Source of the DNA: JACKBJ01 sp964549495
Lineage (GTDB): Bacteria; Chloroflexota; Anaerolineae; Epilineales; Epilineaceae
Direction of reading: 5' to 3'
Assembly (NCBI GenBank): GCA_964549495.1
Contig: CAZJWJ010000005.1
Span: 1-64,000, forward strand
Length of the DNA stretch: 64,000 nucleotides
The notes under the pieces were generated by a model, which saw nothing but the letters and a program-made list of their open reading frames with translations, made no database searches and was not told the DNA's origin. How positions within the stretch are numbered: position 1 is the stretch's first letter; the number at the start of each line of letters is the position of its first letter. Shown here in pieces: positions 9,205 through 20,576 of this stretch. The position numbers and the translations under genes were made by a program.

Positions 9205-10145
9205 GCCGCCAGGCGGCCGGCCGCCTGGCGCTGTCGAGCATGTGGGCCCAGCGCTTCGAGCCGGCAGATGACCTGGATGCCTTCTTCGAGGCCGGCCGGC
9301 GCATGGGCTTCGAACGCTTCGAGCTGAGCCACGGCCACTCGCCGGAGCAGATCGCGAGCATCGATCCCCGCCGCGTGTCGATCCCCTCGGTCCATCATCC
9401 CTGCCCGCTGGAGGCCGGAAGCCAGCCGGGCGAGAGTCCGATCTCCCGCGAGGGGAGAACCAGGGCGAGAGCTCAGCAGGCCTGGATCCACAGCCTCGAG
9501 ACGGCGGCCCGTCTGGGAGCCGAGGTGGTGGTGGCCCATCTGGGACGGATCGAGGACGATGAGCACGGCAGCTGCCGGCGCCTGCGATTCGAGGTGGAAG
9601 CGCGTTGGCGCGGCGGGCTGGTCGACGGCCGGCGCTTCGACCGGGCACGTCGATCCCTGCGAGCCTGGCTCGCCGAGCGGGAGGACCGCGCCCTAGAGCG
9701 TGCCCTGGACGCGCTCCCGCCGATCCTGGATCGCGCCCGCGCGCTGGGCCTCCGACTGGGCCTGGAGAGCGGCTATCACGCCGACGAGCTGCCCACGGCG
9801 GCGGGCATGCGCCGGCTCCTGGCCGGGCTGACCGATCGGGGCTACGACCAGGATGTGGTCGGCGCCTGGTTGGACGTGGGCCACGTCGGTGCACGCCAGC
9901 GCATCGGGCCGGACGGTCTGCCGGATTGGCTGGCGGCCGTGGAGGGCCGCTGGCTGGGGGTGCATCTCCACGACCTGGTGGGCTTGCGCGATCACCTGGT
10001 CCCAGGCATGGGCGAGCTCGATCTGGCCGATCTCGCCCTTCGCTTGCCCGATTCGATCCTGGTCACCTGCGAGCTCGACTGGTACTTCGACGAAGCCGAA
10101 ATCCAAGGCGGAATCGCGCATCTCGACCGTGCTGGCTGGGCCTAG
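9201..10145 (+). CDS. Sugar phosphate isomerase/epimerase-like TIM barrel protein
   Basis: The 314-residue product resembles the xylose isomerase-like / AP endonuclease family 2 TIM barrel. Metal- and substrate-site strands are recognisable: 'GAEVVVAHLG' (~residue 101), 'LGLRLGLESGY' (Glu ligand), 'VVGAWLDVGHV' (Asp/His ligands), 'GVHLHDLVGLRDH' and 'VTCELDW'. The members are divergent and include sugar isomerases, epimerases and endonuclease IV, so the reaction cannot be named. The start ATG 9201 overlaps the uppP stop (ATGA), making this the third gene of a coupled dgt-uppP run. The frame is open further upstream, but there it lies over uppP. The nusA promoter starts within 10 bases of the stop. 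Confidence 0.75.
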   Translation: MSRQAAGRLALSSMWAQRFEPADDLDAFFEAGRRMGFERFELSHGHSPEQIASIDPRRVSIPSVHHPCPLEAGSQPGESPISREGRTRARAQQAWIHSLETAARLGAEVVVAHLGRIEDDEHGSCRRLRFEVEARWRGGLVDGRRFDRARRSLRAWLAEREDRALERALDALPPILDRARALGLRLGLESGYHADELPTAAGMRRLLAGLTDRGYDQDVVGAWLDVGHVGARQRIGPDGLPDWLAAVEGRWLGVHLHDLVGLRDHLVPGMGELDLADLALRLPDSILVTCELDWYFDEAEIQGGIAHLDRAGWA

Positions 10146-10150
10146 CCTAC

Positions 10151-10180
10151 TTGTCATCGCGCGCGGCGGCGTGCTATACT
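10151..10180 (+). promoter_or_regulatory. Sigma-70-type promoter of the nusA operon
   Basis: A -35 box TTGTCA (10151-10156) and a -10 box TATACT (10175-10180) are separated by 18 bases. TGC directly before the -10 makes it an extended -10 as well. It begins 6 bases after the preceding stop codon and would start RNA near 10187, about 100 bases before nusA. Confidence 0.8.
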
Positions 10181-10215
10181 CGCGGTCCGAAATCGGGCAG
10201 GACGACCGGCGGTGG

Positions 10216-10237
10216 AAAGTGGGTGTTGCCCCACTTT
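10216..10237 (+). promoter_or_regulatory. Leader hairpin before nusA, possible attenuator
   Basis: AAAGTGGG (10216-10223) and CCCACTTT (10230-10237) form an 8-bp stem with a 6-base loop, followed by TTCTTTG. The position between promoter and nusA and the trailing T-rich run suggest an attenuator or a leader target for NusA feedback. From memory, similar GTGGG/CCCAC hairpins precede rimP-nusA operons in many bacteria; here rimP itself is missing. Confidence 0.6.
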
Positions 10238-10285
10238 TCTTTGCGTAGGGACCAGCCCGCGAAGGTCCCGAGAAGGGGTGGGTTC

Positions 10286-11986
<1,701 letters not shown>

Positions 11987-12272
11987 GCGAAGGCTCCAGC
12001 CCGCGTCCTCTCGCGACCTCGTGAGGCCGGGCGATCGCGGTGCGACCGACATCGCGACACTGGTCGGTGGCCCCTTCACCCGGGCCGGGCAGCAGGTGGA
12101 CAGGGGTGAAAGAGCGGAGGACTTGGAGGACTCGACGATGCGCTAGCCCCTAGCGAGGGCCCAGCGCCCTGCCGAAGTCCCCCGCGATCAACATGACGGA
12201 ATCGAAACGCGGCTCGAGCGACCCCTTGGGTTCCTTGGAGCCCTCGGCAAGATAAGCGGGTGGACGGCAGAC
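11987..12272 (+). other. nusA-infB spacer: hairpins and two tiny overlapping ORFs, no ylxR
   Basis: Many bacteria carry ylxR here; I see no RTCxxCR-like motif in any frame. Two small frames chain from nusA: 11983-12024 (13 codons, ATGA overlap with the nusA stop) and 12021-12146 (GTG start, 41 codons, GTGA overlap). Two adjacent hairpins follow: CGCTAG/CTAGCG at 12141-12155 and AGGGC/GCCCT at 12156-12170. The remaining ~100 bases before infB hold nothing I recognise. Whether the tiny frames are translated is unknown. Confidence 0.4.
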
Positions 12273-14096
<1,824 letters not shown>

Positions 14097-14100
14097 GCCG

Positions 14101-14511
14101 ATGCCGACCCGCAGACAGGCGCGCATCAACGAGCTCCTTCTCGAAGAGTTGAGCATGCTCCTGCCCGGACGGGTGACCGACCCGCGCTTGACCGACGTGC
14201 GCATCACCCGCGTGCACAGCACGCAAGACCTGAGCACGGCCAAGGTCTTCTACGTTCTGGCGCCGGATGCCGCCGATGCGGACCACGCCGAGGTCTCCGA
14301 CGCGCTGCGGCGCGCCGAGGGCCATCTCCGGCACGAGCTGGCCAGCGCGGGCCTCCGTCGCATCCCGAACCTGGTCTTCGCCCGCGACAAGAGCTTCGAG
14401 AGCGGACAGCGGGTGCTGGACATCCTCGAAGGGCTGCGCGGGTCGGATCCGGAGGATGATCGATCATCGGACTCCGAGGAAGAGGCCGGCGGCCAGGCCG
14501 AAGAGCGCTGA
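14101..14511 (+). CDS. rbfA: 30S ribosome-binding factor RbfA
   Basis: This 136-residue protein is the KH-type assembly factor that helps mature the 5' end of 16S rRNA. The family features 'RQARINELLLEELSMLL' at the N-terminus, 'DPRLTDVRITRVHSTQDLSTAKVFY' in the middle and 'RRIPNLVFARDKSFESG' near the end of the KH core are all present. An acidic Ser/Glu-rich tail of ~25 residues follows. ATG 14101 is chosen because it gives the family N-terminus and comes right after the infB stop; an earlier in-frame start would lie within infB. The next gene begins 3 bases after its stop. Confidence 0.95.
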   Translation: MPTRRQARINELLLEELSMLLPGRVTDPRLTDVRITRVHSTQDLSTAKVFYVLAPDAADADHAEVSDALRRAEGHLRHELASAGLRRIPNLVFARDKSFESGQRVLDILEGLRGSDPEDDRSSDSEEEAGGQAEER

Positions 14512-14514
14512 GCC

Positions 14515-15576
14515 GTGCCATCGAGCGAGGGCGGCAGCGCGGTCGATCACCCCGGCCTTCTCGACGCCGCCGCGACGGCACTCCGCGACGCCGATCGCGT
14601 GTGGATCGGCACCCATCTCGATCCGGACGGCGACGCCATCGGCTCGCTGCTCGGCCTGGGACTCGTCCTGGAGACGATGGGCAAACAGGTGCGATTGTGC
14701 TGCCAGGACGCGCCACCGCGAGAAGCGGGCTGGTTGCCAGCTGCCGATCGTATCGAGGCCGCCAGTCCGGGTGGCGAGGATCTGCTCGTGGCCTTGGACG
14801 CGGCCGATCCGGGCCGCCTGGGACGCATCGCCAGCGCCGAGGACTTCGCCACGCGACCCAGCCTGGTCATCGACCATCATCGCTCCAATCCGGGCTTCGG
14901 CCACATCGACCTGATCGATCCCGGCGCCGCGTCGACGGCCGAGATCTTGGTCGAGCTACTGGATCGGATGGATATCGCTCCGAGCCCCGACGCGGCGACC
15001 TGCTTGCTCACCGGACTGATCACCGACACGATCGGCTTTCGCACGTCGAACACCAGTGCCAGCAGCCTGCGACGCGCCGGCCGCTTGGTCGAAGCCGGCG
15101 CCGAATTGGACCGGGTGAACCAGATGGTCTTCTATCGCCAGCCGATCGGTGCCCTGGGGCTCATCGGCCAGGCCTTGGATCGCTTGGAGATGCGCGGTGC
15201 TTTCGCCTGGACCTGGATCGCTCGCAAGGATCTGGCCCGCCACGGCTGCGAGCCGGGGGATACGCGCGAGCTGACCCGCCTGGTCGCCAGTGCGGCGGAA
15301 CCGGCGGCGGTGGCCATCCTCCGCGAGCGGGAGGACGGCCGTTGGGATCTCTCGCTGCGCAGCAAGCCGGATGTCGACCTGATCCCGCTGGCGCGCGCCC
15401 TCGGCGGCGGCGGCCATCCCCAGGCCGCGGGCGCCCGCCTGGACGGACCGCTGGAGCGGGCTCGCGACCATCTCTTGTCCGTCCTGCCCGAGGGCCTCTT
15501 GGACGACCCGCGGTCGGGATCGACCTCGTGGTCGACCGCGCATGCTAGCCCGGATGGATCGGAGGGCTCGAGTTGA
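14515..15576 (+). CDS. nrnA: DHH/DHHA1 phosphoesterase, NrnA-type oligoribonuclease/pAp phosphatase
   Basis: The 353-residue protein has the DHH phosphoesterase motifs in order: 'THLDPDGDAIGSLLGLG' (residues ~33-49), 'VALDAADPGRLGR', the eponymous 'VIDHHRSNPGFGHIDLID', and in the DHHA1 domain 'GGGGHPQAAGARL'. NrnA enzymes degrade nanoRNAs of 2-5 nucleotides and dephosphorylate pAp with manganese. The usual partner position between rbfA and truB is conserved in many Gram-positive and Chloroflexota genomes. The start is GTG 14515. The stop shares one base with the truB ATG. The choice of NrnA over other DHH enzymes rests on length and context. Confidence 0.9.
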   Translation: MPSSEGGSAVDHPGLLDAAATALRDADRVWIGTHLDPDGDAIGSLLGLGLVLETMGKQVRLCCQDAPPREAGWLPAADRIEAASPGGEDLLVALDAADPGRLGRIASAEDFATRPSLVIDHHRSNPGFGHIDLIDPGAASTAEILVELLDRMDIAPSPDAATCLLTGLITDTIGFRTSNTSASSLRRAGRLVEAGAELDRVNQMVFYRQPIGALGLIGQALDRLEMRGAFAWTWIARKDLARHGCEPGDTRELTRLVASAAEPAAVAILREREDGRWDLSLRSKPDVDLIPLARALGGGGHPQAAGARLDGPLERARDHLLSVLPEGLLDDPRSGSTSWSTAHASPDGSEGSS

Positions 15577-16631
15577 TGACCGAGGACGCGCGAGGGCCGG
15601 AGCCGGGGCAGTCTGGTGCGGACCCGGCCGAAGTGCCCGAGTGGATGCAGCGCTTGAACGAAGATCGCGACGCCGTCATCCCGCTGATGCCGGCCGGCCG
15701 GCGCCCCAGTCCGCCCCCGCGCGACGAGCCGGTCAAGAGCGGAATCCTGGTCATCGACAAGCCGGCGGGCCAGACCAGCCACGACGTGGTCCAGGCCGTT
15801 CGGCGCGCGGCCGAACTCCGGCGCATCGGGCATGCCGGAACGCTCGACCCGATGGCCACGGGCGTCCTGGTGCTGGCCCTGGGTTCGGCCACGCGCGTGA
15901 TCGACGAGGTCCAGGCCATGCCCAAGGTCTACCGTGCGCGACTGCGCCTGGGCGAGACCACCGATACCTATGATCGCGAAGGTGAAATCGTCGAGCGCCG
16001 GGACAGTTCGGGAATCCAACGCCAGGACGTCGAAGCCGCGCTGGAGTCCTATCGCGGCGAGATCGAGCAGGTTCCGCCGATGTACTCGGCCTTGCGTCAC
16101 GAGGGCCGGCGCTTGTACGAGCTGGCTCGAGAAGGCAAGGAAATCGAGCGCGAGCCGCGGCGGGTGCGTGTCGATCGCTTGGAGATCACCGCCTGGGAGG
16201 CTCCGGAGCTAGCCCTGGAGATGCAGGTATCCAAGGGCACCTACGTTCGCTCCATCGCCCACGATCTGGGTCAGGACCTGGGCGTTGGCGCGCACTTGAC
16301 GTCCTTGGAGCGCAGTGCGGTCGGCCATTTTCGGGTCGAGGAGTCAGAGCCCTTGACCCGGGTCGTGGAGGCCTTCCTGGAGGGCTGGTGGCCGGCCTTG
16401 ATCCATCCTCTCGACGCGGCCTTGCTGCACCATTCGGCCATGCTGGTCGACGACGACCAGGAGGCCGCCTTGCGCATGGGACAGCAGATCGAGGCCGCCC
16501 ATCCGGACTCGAACACGACCGATCTGGTTCGGGTCTACGATCGGGATGGCCGTTTCGTAGCCCTGGTGCGCTGGGACGATCTTCACCAGCGCTGGCAGCC
16601 CGACAAGGTGTTTCCGAGGCCGGGCGGGTGA
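15576..16631 (+). CDS. truB: tRNA pseudouridine(55) synthase TruB
   Basis: TruB converts U55 of tRNA to pseudouridine in the T-loop. The catalytic motif RIGHAGTLDPMATGVL is present with the nucleophilic Asp at residue 91, and 'SKGTYVRSIAHDLG' further on is typical. A C-terminal domain after about residue 240 resembles the PUA-like end. The first ~54 residues are an extension rich in Pro, Asp and Arg before the family start 'GILVIDKPAGQTSHDVV'. ATG 15576 overlaps the nrnA stop by one base (TGATG); a TTG one codon upstream is possible. The 3' end overlaps ribF by 4 bases (GTGA). Confidence 0.95.
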   Translation: MTEDARGPEPGQSGADPAEVPEWMQRLNEDRDAVIPLMPAGRRPSPPPRDEPVKSGILVIDKPAGQTSHDVVQAVRRAAELRRIGHAGTLDPMATGVLVLALGSATRVIDEVQAMPKVYRARLRLGETTDTYDREGEIVERRDSSGIQRQDVEAALESYRGEIEQVPPMYSALRHEGRRLYELAREGKEIEREPRRVRVDRLEITAWEAPELALEMQVSKGTYVRSIAHDLGQDLGVGAHLTSLERSAVGHFRVEESEPLTRVVEAFLEGWWPALIHPLDAALLHHSAMLVDDDQEAALRMGQQIEAAHPDSNTTDLVRVYDRDGRFVALVRWDDLHQRWQPDKVFPRPGG

Positions 16632-18004
16632 GCGCTCCCGCATCGGCTGGCCTCCGCCCCCGCGTAGCCTTGACCATCGGCAAGTTCGACGGTGTCCACG
16701 CCGGCCACCGGCTCCTGGCCGCCGGCGTTCTCCAAGCCGCCTCCGAGCTCCAGGCCGCTGCGGCCGCCCTGATCCTGCATCCCCATCCGGCCAGTGTGCT
16801 GGCCGGGCTCAGAATCCCGCGGCTCTCCACGGTGCGTCAACGTTGCCGGCGCCTGCTCGCGCTGGGCCTGGACTTCGCGGAGCCCTTGCAGTTCACCGAA
16901 GAGGTGGCGGCCCTCGGCCCGGAAGCCTTCCTCGACCGATTGGAGCAGCGCTTCGAACTGGCGGCCATCGCGGTCGGGCCCGACTTCGCCTTCGGTCGGG
17001 AGCGGGCGGCCGATGTCACCGCGTTGGCCCATCTGGCCGATCGAAGGGGCTTCGTCCTGCGGGTGATCGAGCCGCTGGACGTCGAGGGCACTCGGGTTTC
17101 CAGCCACGGCATCCGAACGGCCATCGAGGCCGGACGCGTGCGGACCGCCCGAAGTCTCCTGCGCGAGCCGCCCCGCCTGGGCGGCACGGTGGTCCACGGC
17201 GCGGCCCGCGGCCGCGAGCTGGGCTTTCCCACCGCCAACCTCGACCTGCGCCAGGATGTCGTGGTGCCAGGCAACGGGATCTATGCCGTCCGTGCTCGAT
17301 GGGAGGGATCGGGAGCGGGGCCGCGGGACGAGTGGATGGACGGCGTGGCATCGATCGGCGTCCGGCCCACCTTCGACGACGGGCCCCGGTCGGTCGAGGT
17401 CTTCCTGATCGACTTCGACGGCGACCTGTACGGCCGGCATCTCGATGTGGCCTTCATCGAGCGACAACGCGGCGAGGAGCGCTTCGAGCGCATCGAGAAC
17501 CTGATCGAGCAGATGCACCTCGATGTCCAGATCTCGCGGCGGATCCTGGCAGCCGAGCAAGCACCCTCTTGGCAGGTCGTCGAGCATCCGCGGGGCCCGC
17601 GCGCGCACCTCCGCGGCTTCGACATGGCCGATCTATGCCAGGCCGCGGCCGGCAGCCTCGAGGCGCTGTTGGCCGGCCAAGTGGCCGCTGCCGATGGCCG
17701 ATCCTGGCCGGCGGCCGGCGGCCGGCTACCGCGAAGGCCGGACGCCAGGCCCCAGCTCTTGAGCCTCGACGGCCCGAAGGAGGCCGGCGACGAGGCCGCG
17801 ATCCTGGCCGATTGGCTCTCGGCACTAGGATCTTCGCGATCGGCCAGCGTCTTCGCCGCCGGCGCCGGCGGCACGCGGGGTCTGGTCTGGCGTGACGGCG
17901 ATGCGGGACCGGAGCCTGCCCCGGCCGAACTCGTCGACGGTCCTCGTCGAGGACAGGATGGCTGGCTGCACGCCAGCATCATGCGGAGGGCGAGCACGGC
18001 TTGA
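16628..18004 (+). CDS. ribF: Bifunctional riboflavin kinase/FAD synthetase RibF with extra C-terminal region
   Basis: RibF phosphorylates riboflavin to FMN and adenylylates it to FAD. The nucleotidyltransferase domain has 'GKFDGVHAGH' (residues 18-27) and the later 'VSSHGIRTAI' motif; the riboflavin kinase domain has 'GRELGFPTANLDL' (195-207) and ends near residue 310. Standard RibF is about 310 residues; this one is 458. The extra ~143 residues are Ala/Gly/Arg-rich with 'HLRGFDMADLCQAAAG' near the junction and match nothing I recognise. Codon use does not change at the junction, and no in-frame start suggests a separate gene. GTG 16628 overlaps the truB stop and yields the family start. Confidence 0.92.
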   Translation: MSAPASAGLRPRVALTIGKFDGVHAGHRLLAAGVLQAASELQAAAAALILHPHPASVLAGLRIPRLSTVRQRCRRLLALGLDFAEPLQFTEEVAALGPEAFLDRLEQRFELAAIAVGPDFAFGRERAADVTALAHLADRRGFVLRVIEPLDVEGTRVSSHGIRTAIEAGRVRTARSLLREPPRLGGTVVHGAARGRELGFPTANLDLRQDVVVPGNGIYAVRARWEGSGAGPRDEWMDGVASIGVRPTFDDGPRSVEVFLIDFDGDLYGRHLDVAFIERQRGEERFERIENLIEQMHLDVQISRRILAAEQAPSWQVVEHPRGPRAHLRGFDMADLCQAAAGSLEALLAGQVAAADGRSWPAAGGRLPRRPDARPQLLSLDGPKEAGDEAAILADWLSALGSSRSASVFAAGAGGTRGLVWRDGDAGPEPAPAELVDGPRRGQDGWLHASIMRRASTA

Positions 18005-18080
18005 GCCCGTGCCGGCCCGAACCGGACCGAGCATGCGCGCCGGAGGGGCCATTCATCTCCCGGCTCCAGAAGGCGCTCGC

Positions 18081-19091
18081 CTACTCGTAGCCCAGGCGCC
18101 GCAGTTCCGCCGGATCGCTGCGCCAGCCCGGCTTGACGGTGACGAAGAGCTCGAGGAAGACCCTGGCGTCGATGGCCCGCTCCAATTCGCGCCGCGCGGC
18201 GCTGCCGATGCGCCGGATCATGGTGCCGCCACGGCCGATGACGATGGCCTTGTGCGCGGTGCGCTCGACGAAGATCTTGGCCGCGACTTCGACCAGGCCA
18301 TCCTCGCGGGTCTTCCAGGACTCGATGACGACCTCCAGGCCATGTGGGACCTCTTGCTGGAGGTAGCGCAGCGCGGCTTCTCGCACCAGCTCGGCCGCCA
18401 ACATCCGATCGCTCTGGTCGCTGACCTGATCGACGGGATAGAGCGGCGGACCTTGCGGCGCGCGCGCCAGCATCTCCAACCAGAGCCGGTCCAGATTGTG
18501 CCCTTCGGTGGCGATGGTCATCAGCCAGGCCTCTGGCTCGGCCAGCTCGATCCACGCCCGACTGTGAGCTTCGATGTCCCGAGGCCGCAGCTGATCCACC
18601 TTGTTCATGGCCAGGATCAAGGGACGCTCGGCACGGGACAGCAGGCGGGCGATGCGCCGGTCTTCCGCATCCGGCAGACGCGAGGCATCGACGACCCAGA
18701 CCACGACATCGGCGGCGGGAAGCGCGGCGGTGGCGGCACGGACCATGCTGCGGCCCAGGCCGGGCGCGGGATCGTGGAGACCGGGGGTGTCCAGGAAGAC
18801 CAGCTGGCTACCGCCTTCGCTCCGGATGCCCAGGATCCGGCGACGCGTGGTCTGCGGCTTGGGCGAGACGATGGCCACCTTCTCTCCGACCAAGGCGTTG
18901 AGGAGGGTGCTCTTGCCGACGTTGGGTCGCCCGACCAAGGCCACGAAGCCGCTCCGACCACCCTCCGGCACATCACTCGGCCCGAAGATCCGATCCTCGA
19001 TCGACGGACCGTCTTGGCCCGAGTTAGCGATATCCGGCACGGAGGCAACCGGATCTTCGTCGCCGGGAAGATCGGTGGGCTTCGAAGGCAT
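18081..19091 (-). CDS. era: GTPase Era
   Basis: Era is an essential GTPase that binds the 3' end of 16S rRNA during 30S maturation. The product has 336 residues: an unusual acidic ~45-residue N-terminal extension, then the G domain with 'GRPNVGKSTLLNAL' (G1), 'DTPGLHDP' (G3) and 'AMNKVDQL' (G4), and a C-terminal KH domain with 'KAIVIGRGGTMIRRIG'. The gene is convergent with ribF, with a 76-base gap. The ATG at 19091 is the only good start before the G domain; a later start at an internal Met is not available. Confidence 0.94.
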   Translation of the reverse strand: MPSKPTDLPGDEDPVASVPDIANSGQDGPSIEDRIFGPSDVPEGGRSGFVALVGRPNVGKSTLLNALVGEKVAIVSPKPQTTRRRILGIRSEGGSQLVFLDTPGLHDPAPGLGRSMVRAATAALPAADVVVWVVDASRLPDAEDRRIARLLSRAERPLILAMNKVDQLRPRDIEAHSRAWIELAEPEAWLMTIATEGHNLDRLWLEMLARAPQGPPLYPVDQVSDQSDRMLAAELVREAALRYLQQEVPHGLEVVIESWKTREDGLVEVAAKIFVERTAHKAIVIGRGGTMIRRIGSAARRELERAIDARVFLELFVTVKPGWRSDPAELRRLGYE

Positions 19092-19285
19092 GAATTCCTA
19101 TCCTGTCCAGATCCTGCGAGTTCGAGGTGATGGAATCGGGCGCGGCCTCGCCCGCGCTTCGGGTCGAGACGGTCGGCGCATAACGCAGGCCCTGCCCTTC
19201 CGTTTTGGCAAGCATAGGATTCGGGCATCCGGCGGTCAATGCCCCGTCCCCTTCGCGTTCCGCGCCATCGCCAGATCCGAGGCCC

Positions 19286-20482
19286 ATGCATTCCCACCGG
19301 CAGCACGGCATCTTCCTCTTGATCCTCGTCCTCTCGCTGGCCGGCTCGAGCCCTGGCTTGCGCGCCGAGGCGCCGAACTGGCTGGCCGGCGACCTGCCGG
19401 ACTACGCCCCATCGGGCATGCCCGACTTCTCGCAATGCCGCGGCGAGTGGAGCCTGCCGGGTAGCCCGCCCCAGTGGACCCATGCCGCACCGGTCGCCTT
19501 GGCCGACCTCCTATGGTGGCTGGACTCGGCGGCCGAGCGCGATCCGCTGCCGCCGCCAGGGGTTCGGGACACGCATCCCCTGGTCAGCGCCTATCCCGTG
19601 TTCGGGCCGGCCCGCGACGACCACGAGGTCGCCAACCTCTATCCCCTGGTGCTCGATCTTGCCGGCCGGCTGGGCACCAACGATGGCGCGCTCCGGGGCA
19701 CGCGCTGGAGCGAGGTCATCCCGGCGATTCAGTCTTATGTCGAGTCCCGCGGGATCGCCGGGCTGTATTCGCTCGAGCAGCAAGATGCGCCCGATGGTCA
19801 CTGGCTGAACCAGCAGGTCGCTCGTTCGGCCGGGATCCTGCTCCTCTTGGGTCTGTGGGAGATGCAGGACGAAGAGTGGCTGCGCGTCGGCGGCCATTAC
19901 GCCAGCCTGGCCGGCAGCACCTCGGAGGCGGTCTATCTGGCCGATCCCTTGGCCGATGAGGCCGGCCGCACCGGACGGGGTCGCGCGCGGCCGGAGGACC
20001 CCGCCCTGCACAGCTGCCGCGAGGCACCGTCGGCCCACGACGATGCGGCGCGGGTCTCGCATGATCGCTACCGGCTATCCCCGGAACCGGTCCTGCCCGG
20101 CGGCCGGCTGGTGCTCGAGGACTACTTCGCCGCCGATCGGCTCGGCGAAGCGGCCGCCTTCAGCGGCCAGAATCCGGCCGGCCCGGCACCGGATGCCGCA
20201 TGGCTTGGCGGTCCGGTGGTGATGGCAGTCGATGCCGCCGCCGCATTGCTGCCGGACCCGATCTTGCTTCCCCGGTCGAGCCCGAGCCCGGAACCGAGTC
20301 CGCCGGCCTCGCCGACGCCAAGCCCGGAGCCGAGCCGCCCGGCCACCTCCAGCCCGACACCCACTCCGACCGGAACGGCCGGGTCGACGAGCCCGACCCC
20401 CGGGCCGGAACCCACGGCCAGCCCGACGACTTGGCCGACCGATGTCGCGAGCCGATGCTGGTTGCCGAGCCTGCGGCGCTAG
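19286..20482 (+). CDS. Secreted C39-peptidase-like protein lacking the catalytic Cys
   Basis: The 398-residue product has a signal peptide (residues ~1-28, ending LRAEA). It resembles a family of exported C39-like proteins in which a motif of the form WTYCGPVAxANCLWWFDS carries the active Cys; here the text is WTHAAPVALADLLWWLDS, so Cys is Ala. A later 'VGGHYASLAG' matches the active-site His strand. A Ser/Pro/Thr linker from ~residue 330 leads to the terminal CWLPSLRR. The fold assignment is from memory of the family pattern; loss of the Cys suggests a binding rather than proteolytic role. The start is the ATG at 19286 that opens the signal peptide; upstream frame extension lacks coding character. 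It is divergent from era. Confidence 0.6.
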   Translation: MHSHRQHGIFLLILVLSLAGSSPGLRAEAPNWLAGDLPDYAPSGMPDFSQCRGEWSLPGSPPQWTHAAPVALADLLWWLDSAAERDPLPPPGVRDTHPLVSAYPVFGPARDDHEVANLYPLVLDLAGRLGTNDGALRGTRWSEVIPAIQSYVESRGIAGLYSLEQQDAPDGHWLNQQVARSAGILLLLGLWEMQDEEWLRVGGHYASLAGSTSEAVYLADPLADEAGRTGRGRARPEDPALHSCREAPSAHDDAARVSHDRYRLSPEPVLPGGRLVLEDYFAADRLGEAAAFSGQNPAGPAPDAAWLGGPVVMAVDAAAALLPDPILLPRSSPSPEPSPPASPTPSPEPSRPATSSPTPTPTGTAGSTSPTPGPEPTASPTTWPTDVASRCWLPSLRR

Positions 20483-20576
20483 CCTCCCGGGAAGCAGCCG
20501 ATGCGCTGGCGGGCCCCGGGGCCCCGGCGGCTTGCGAGACTGCGATATCGGCCGCGGGCTGTGATAGAATCGGCCC
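20483..20576 (+). promoter_or_regulatory. Extended -10 promoter giving a near-leaderless mRNA
   Basis: TGATAGAAT at 20562-20570 is an extended -10 element. Only 6 bases separate it from ATG 20577, so the RNA would begin at or next to the start codon. The rest of this spacer contains the GC-rich palindrome GGGCCCCGGGGCCC, which could form the end of the upstream transcript. Confidence 0.55.
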
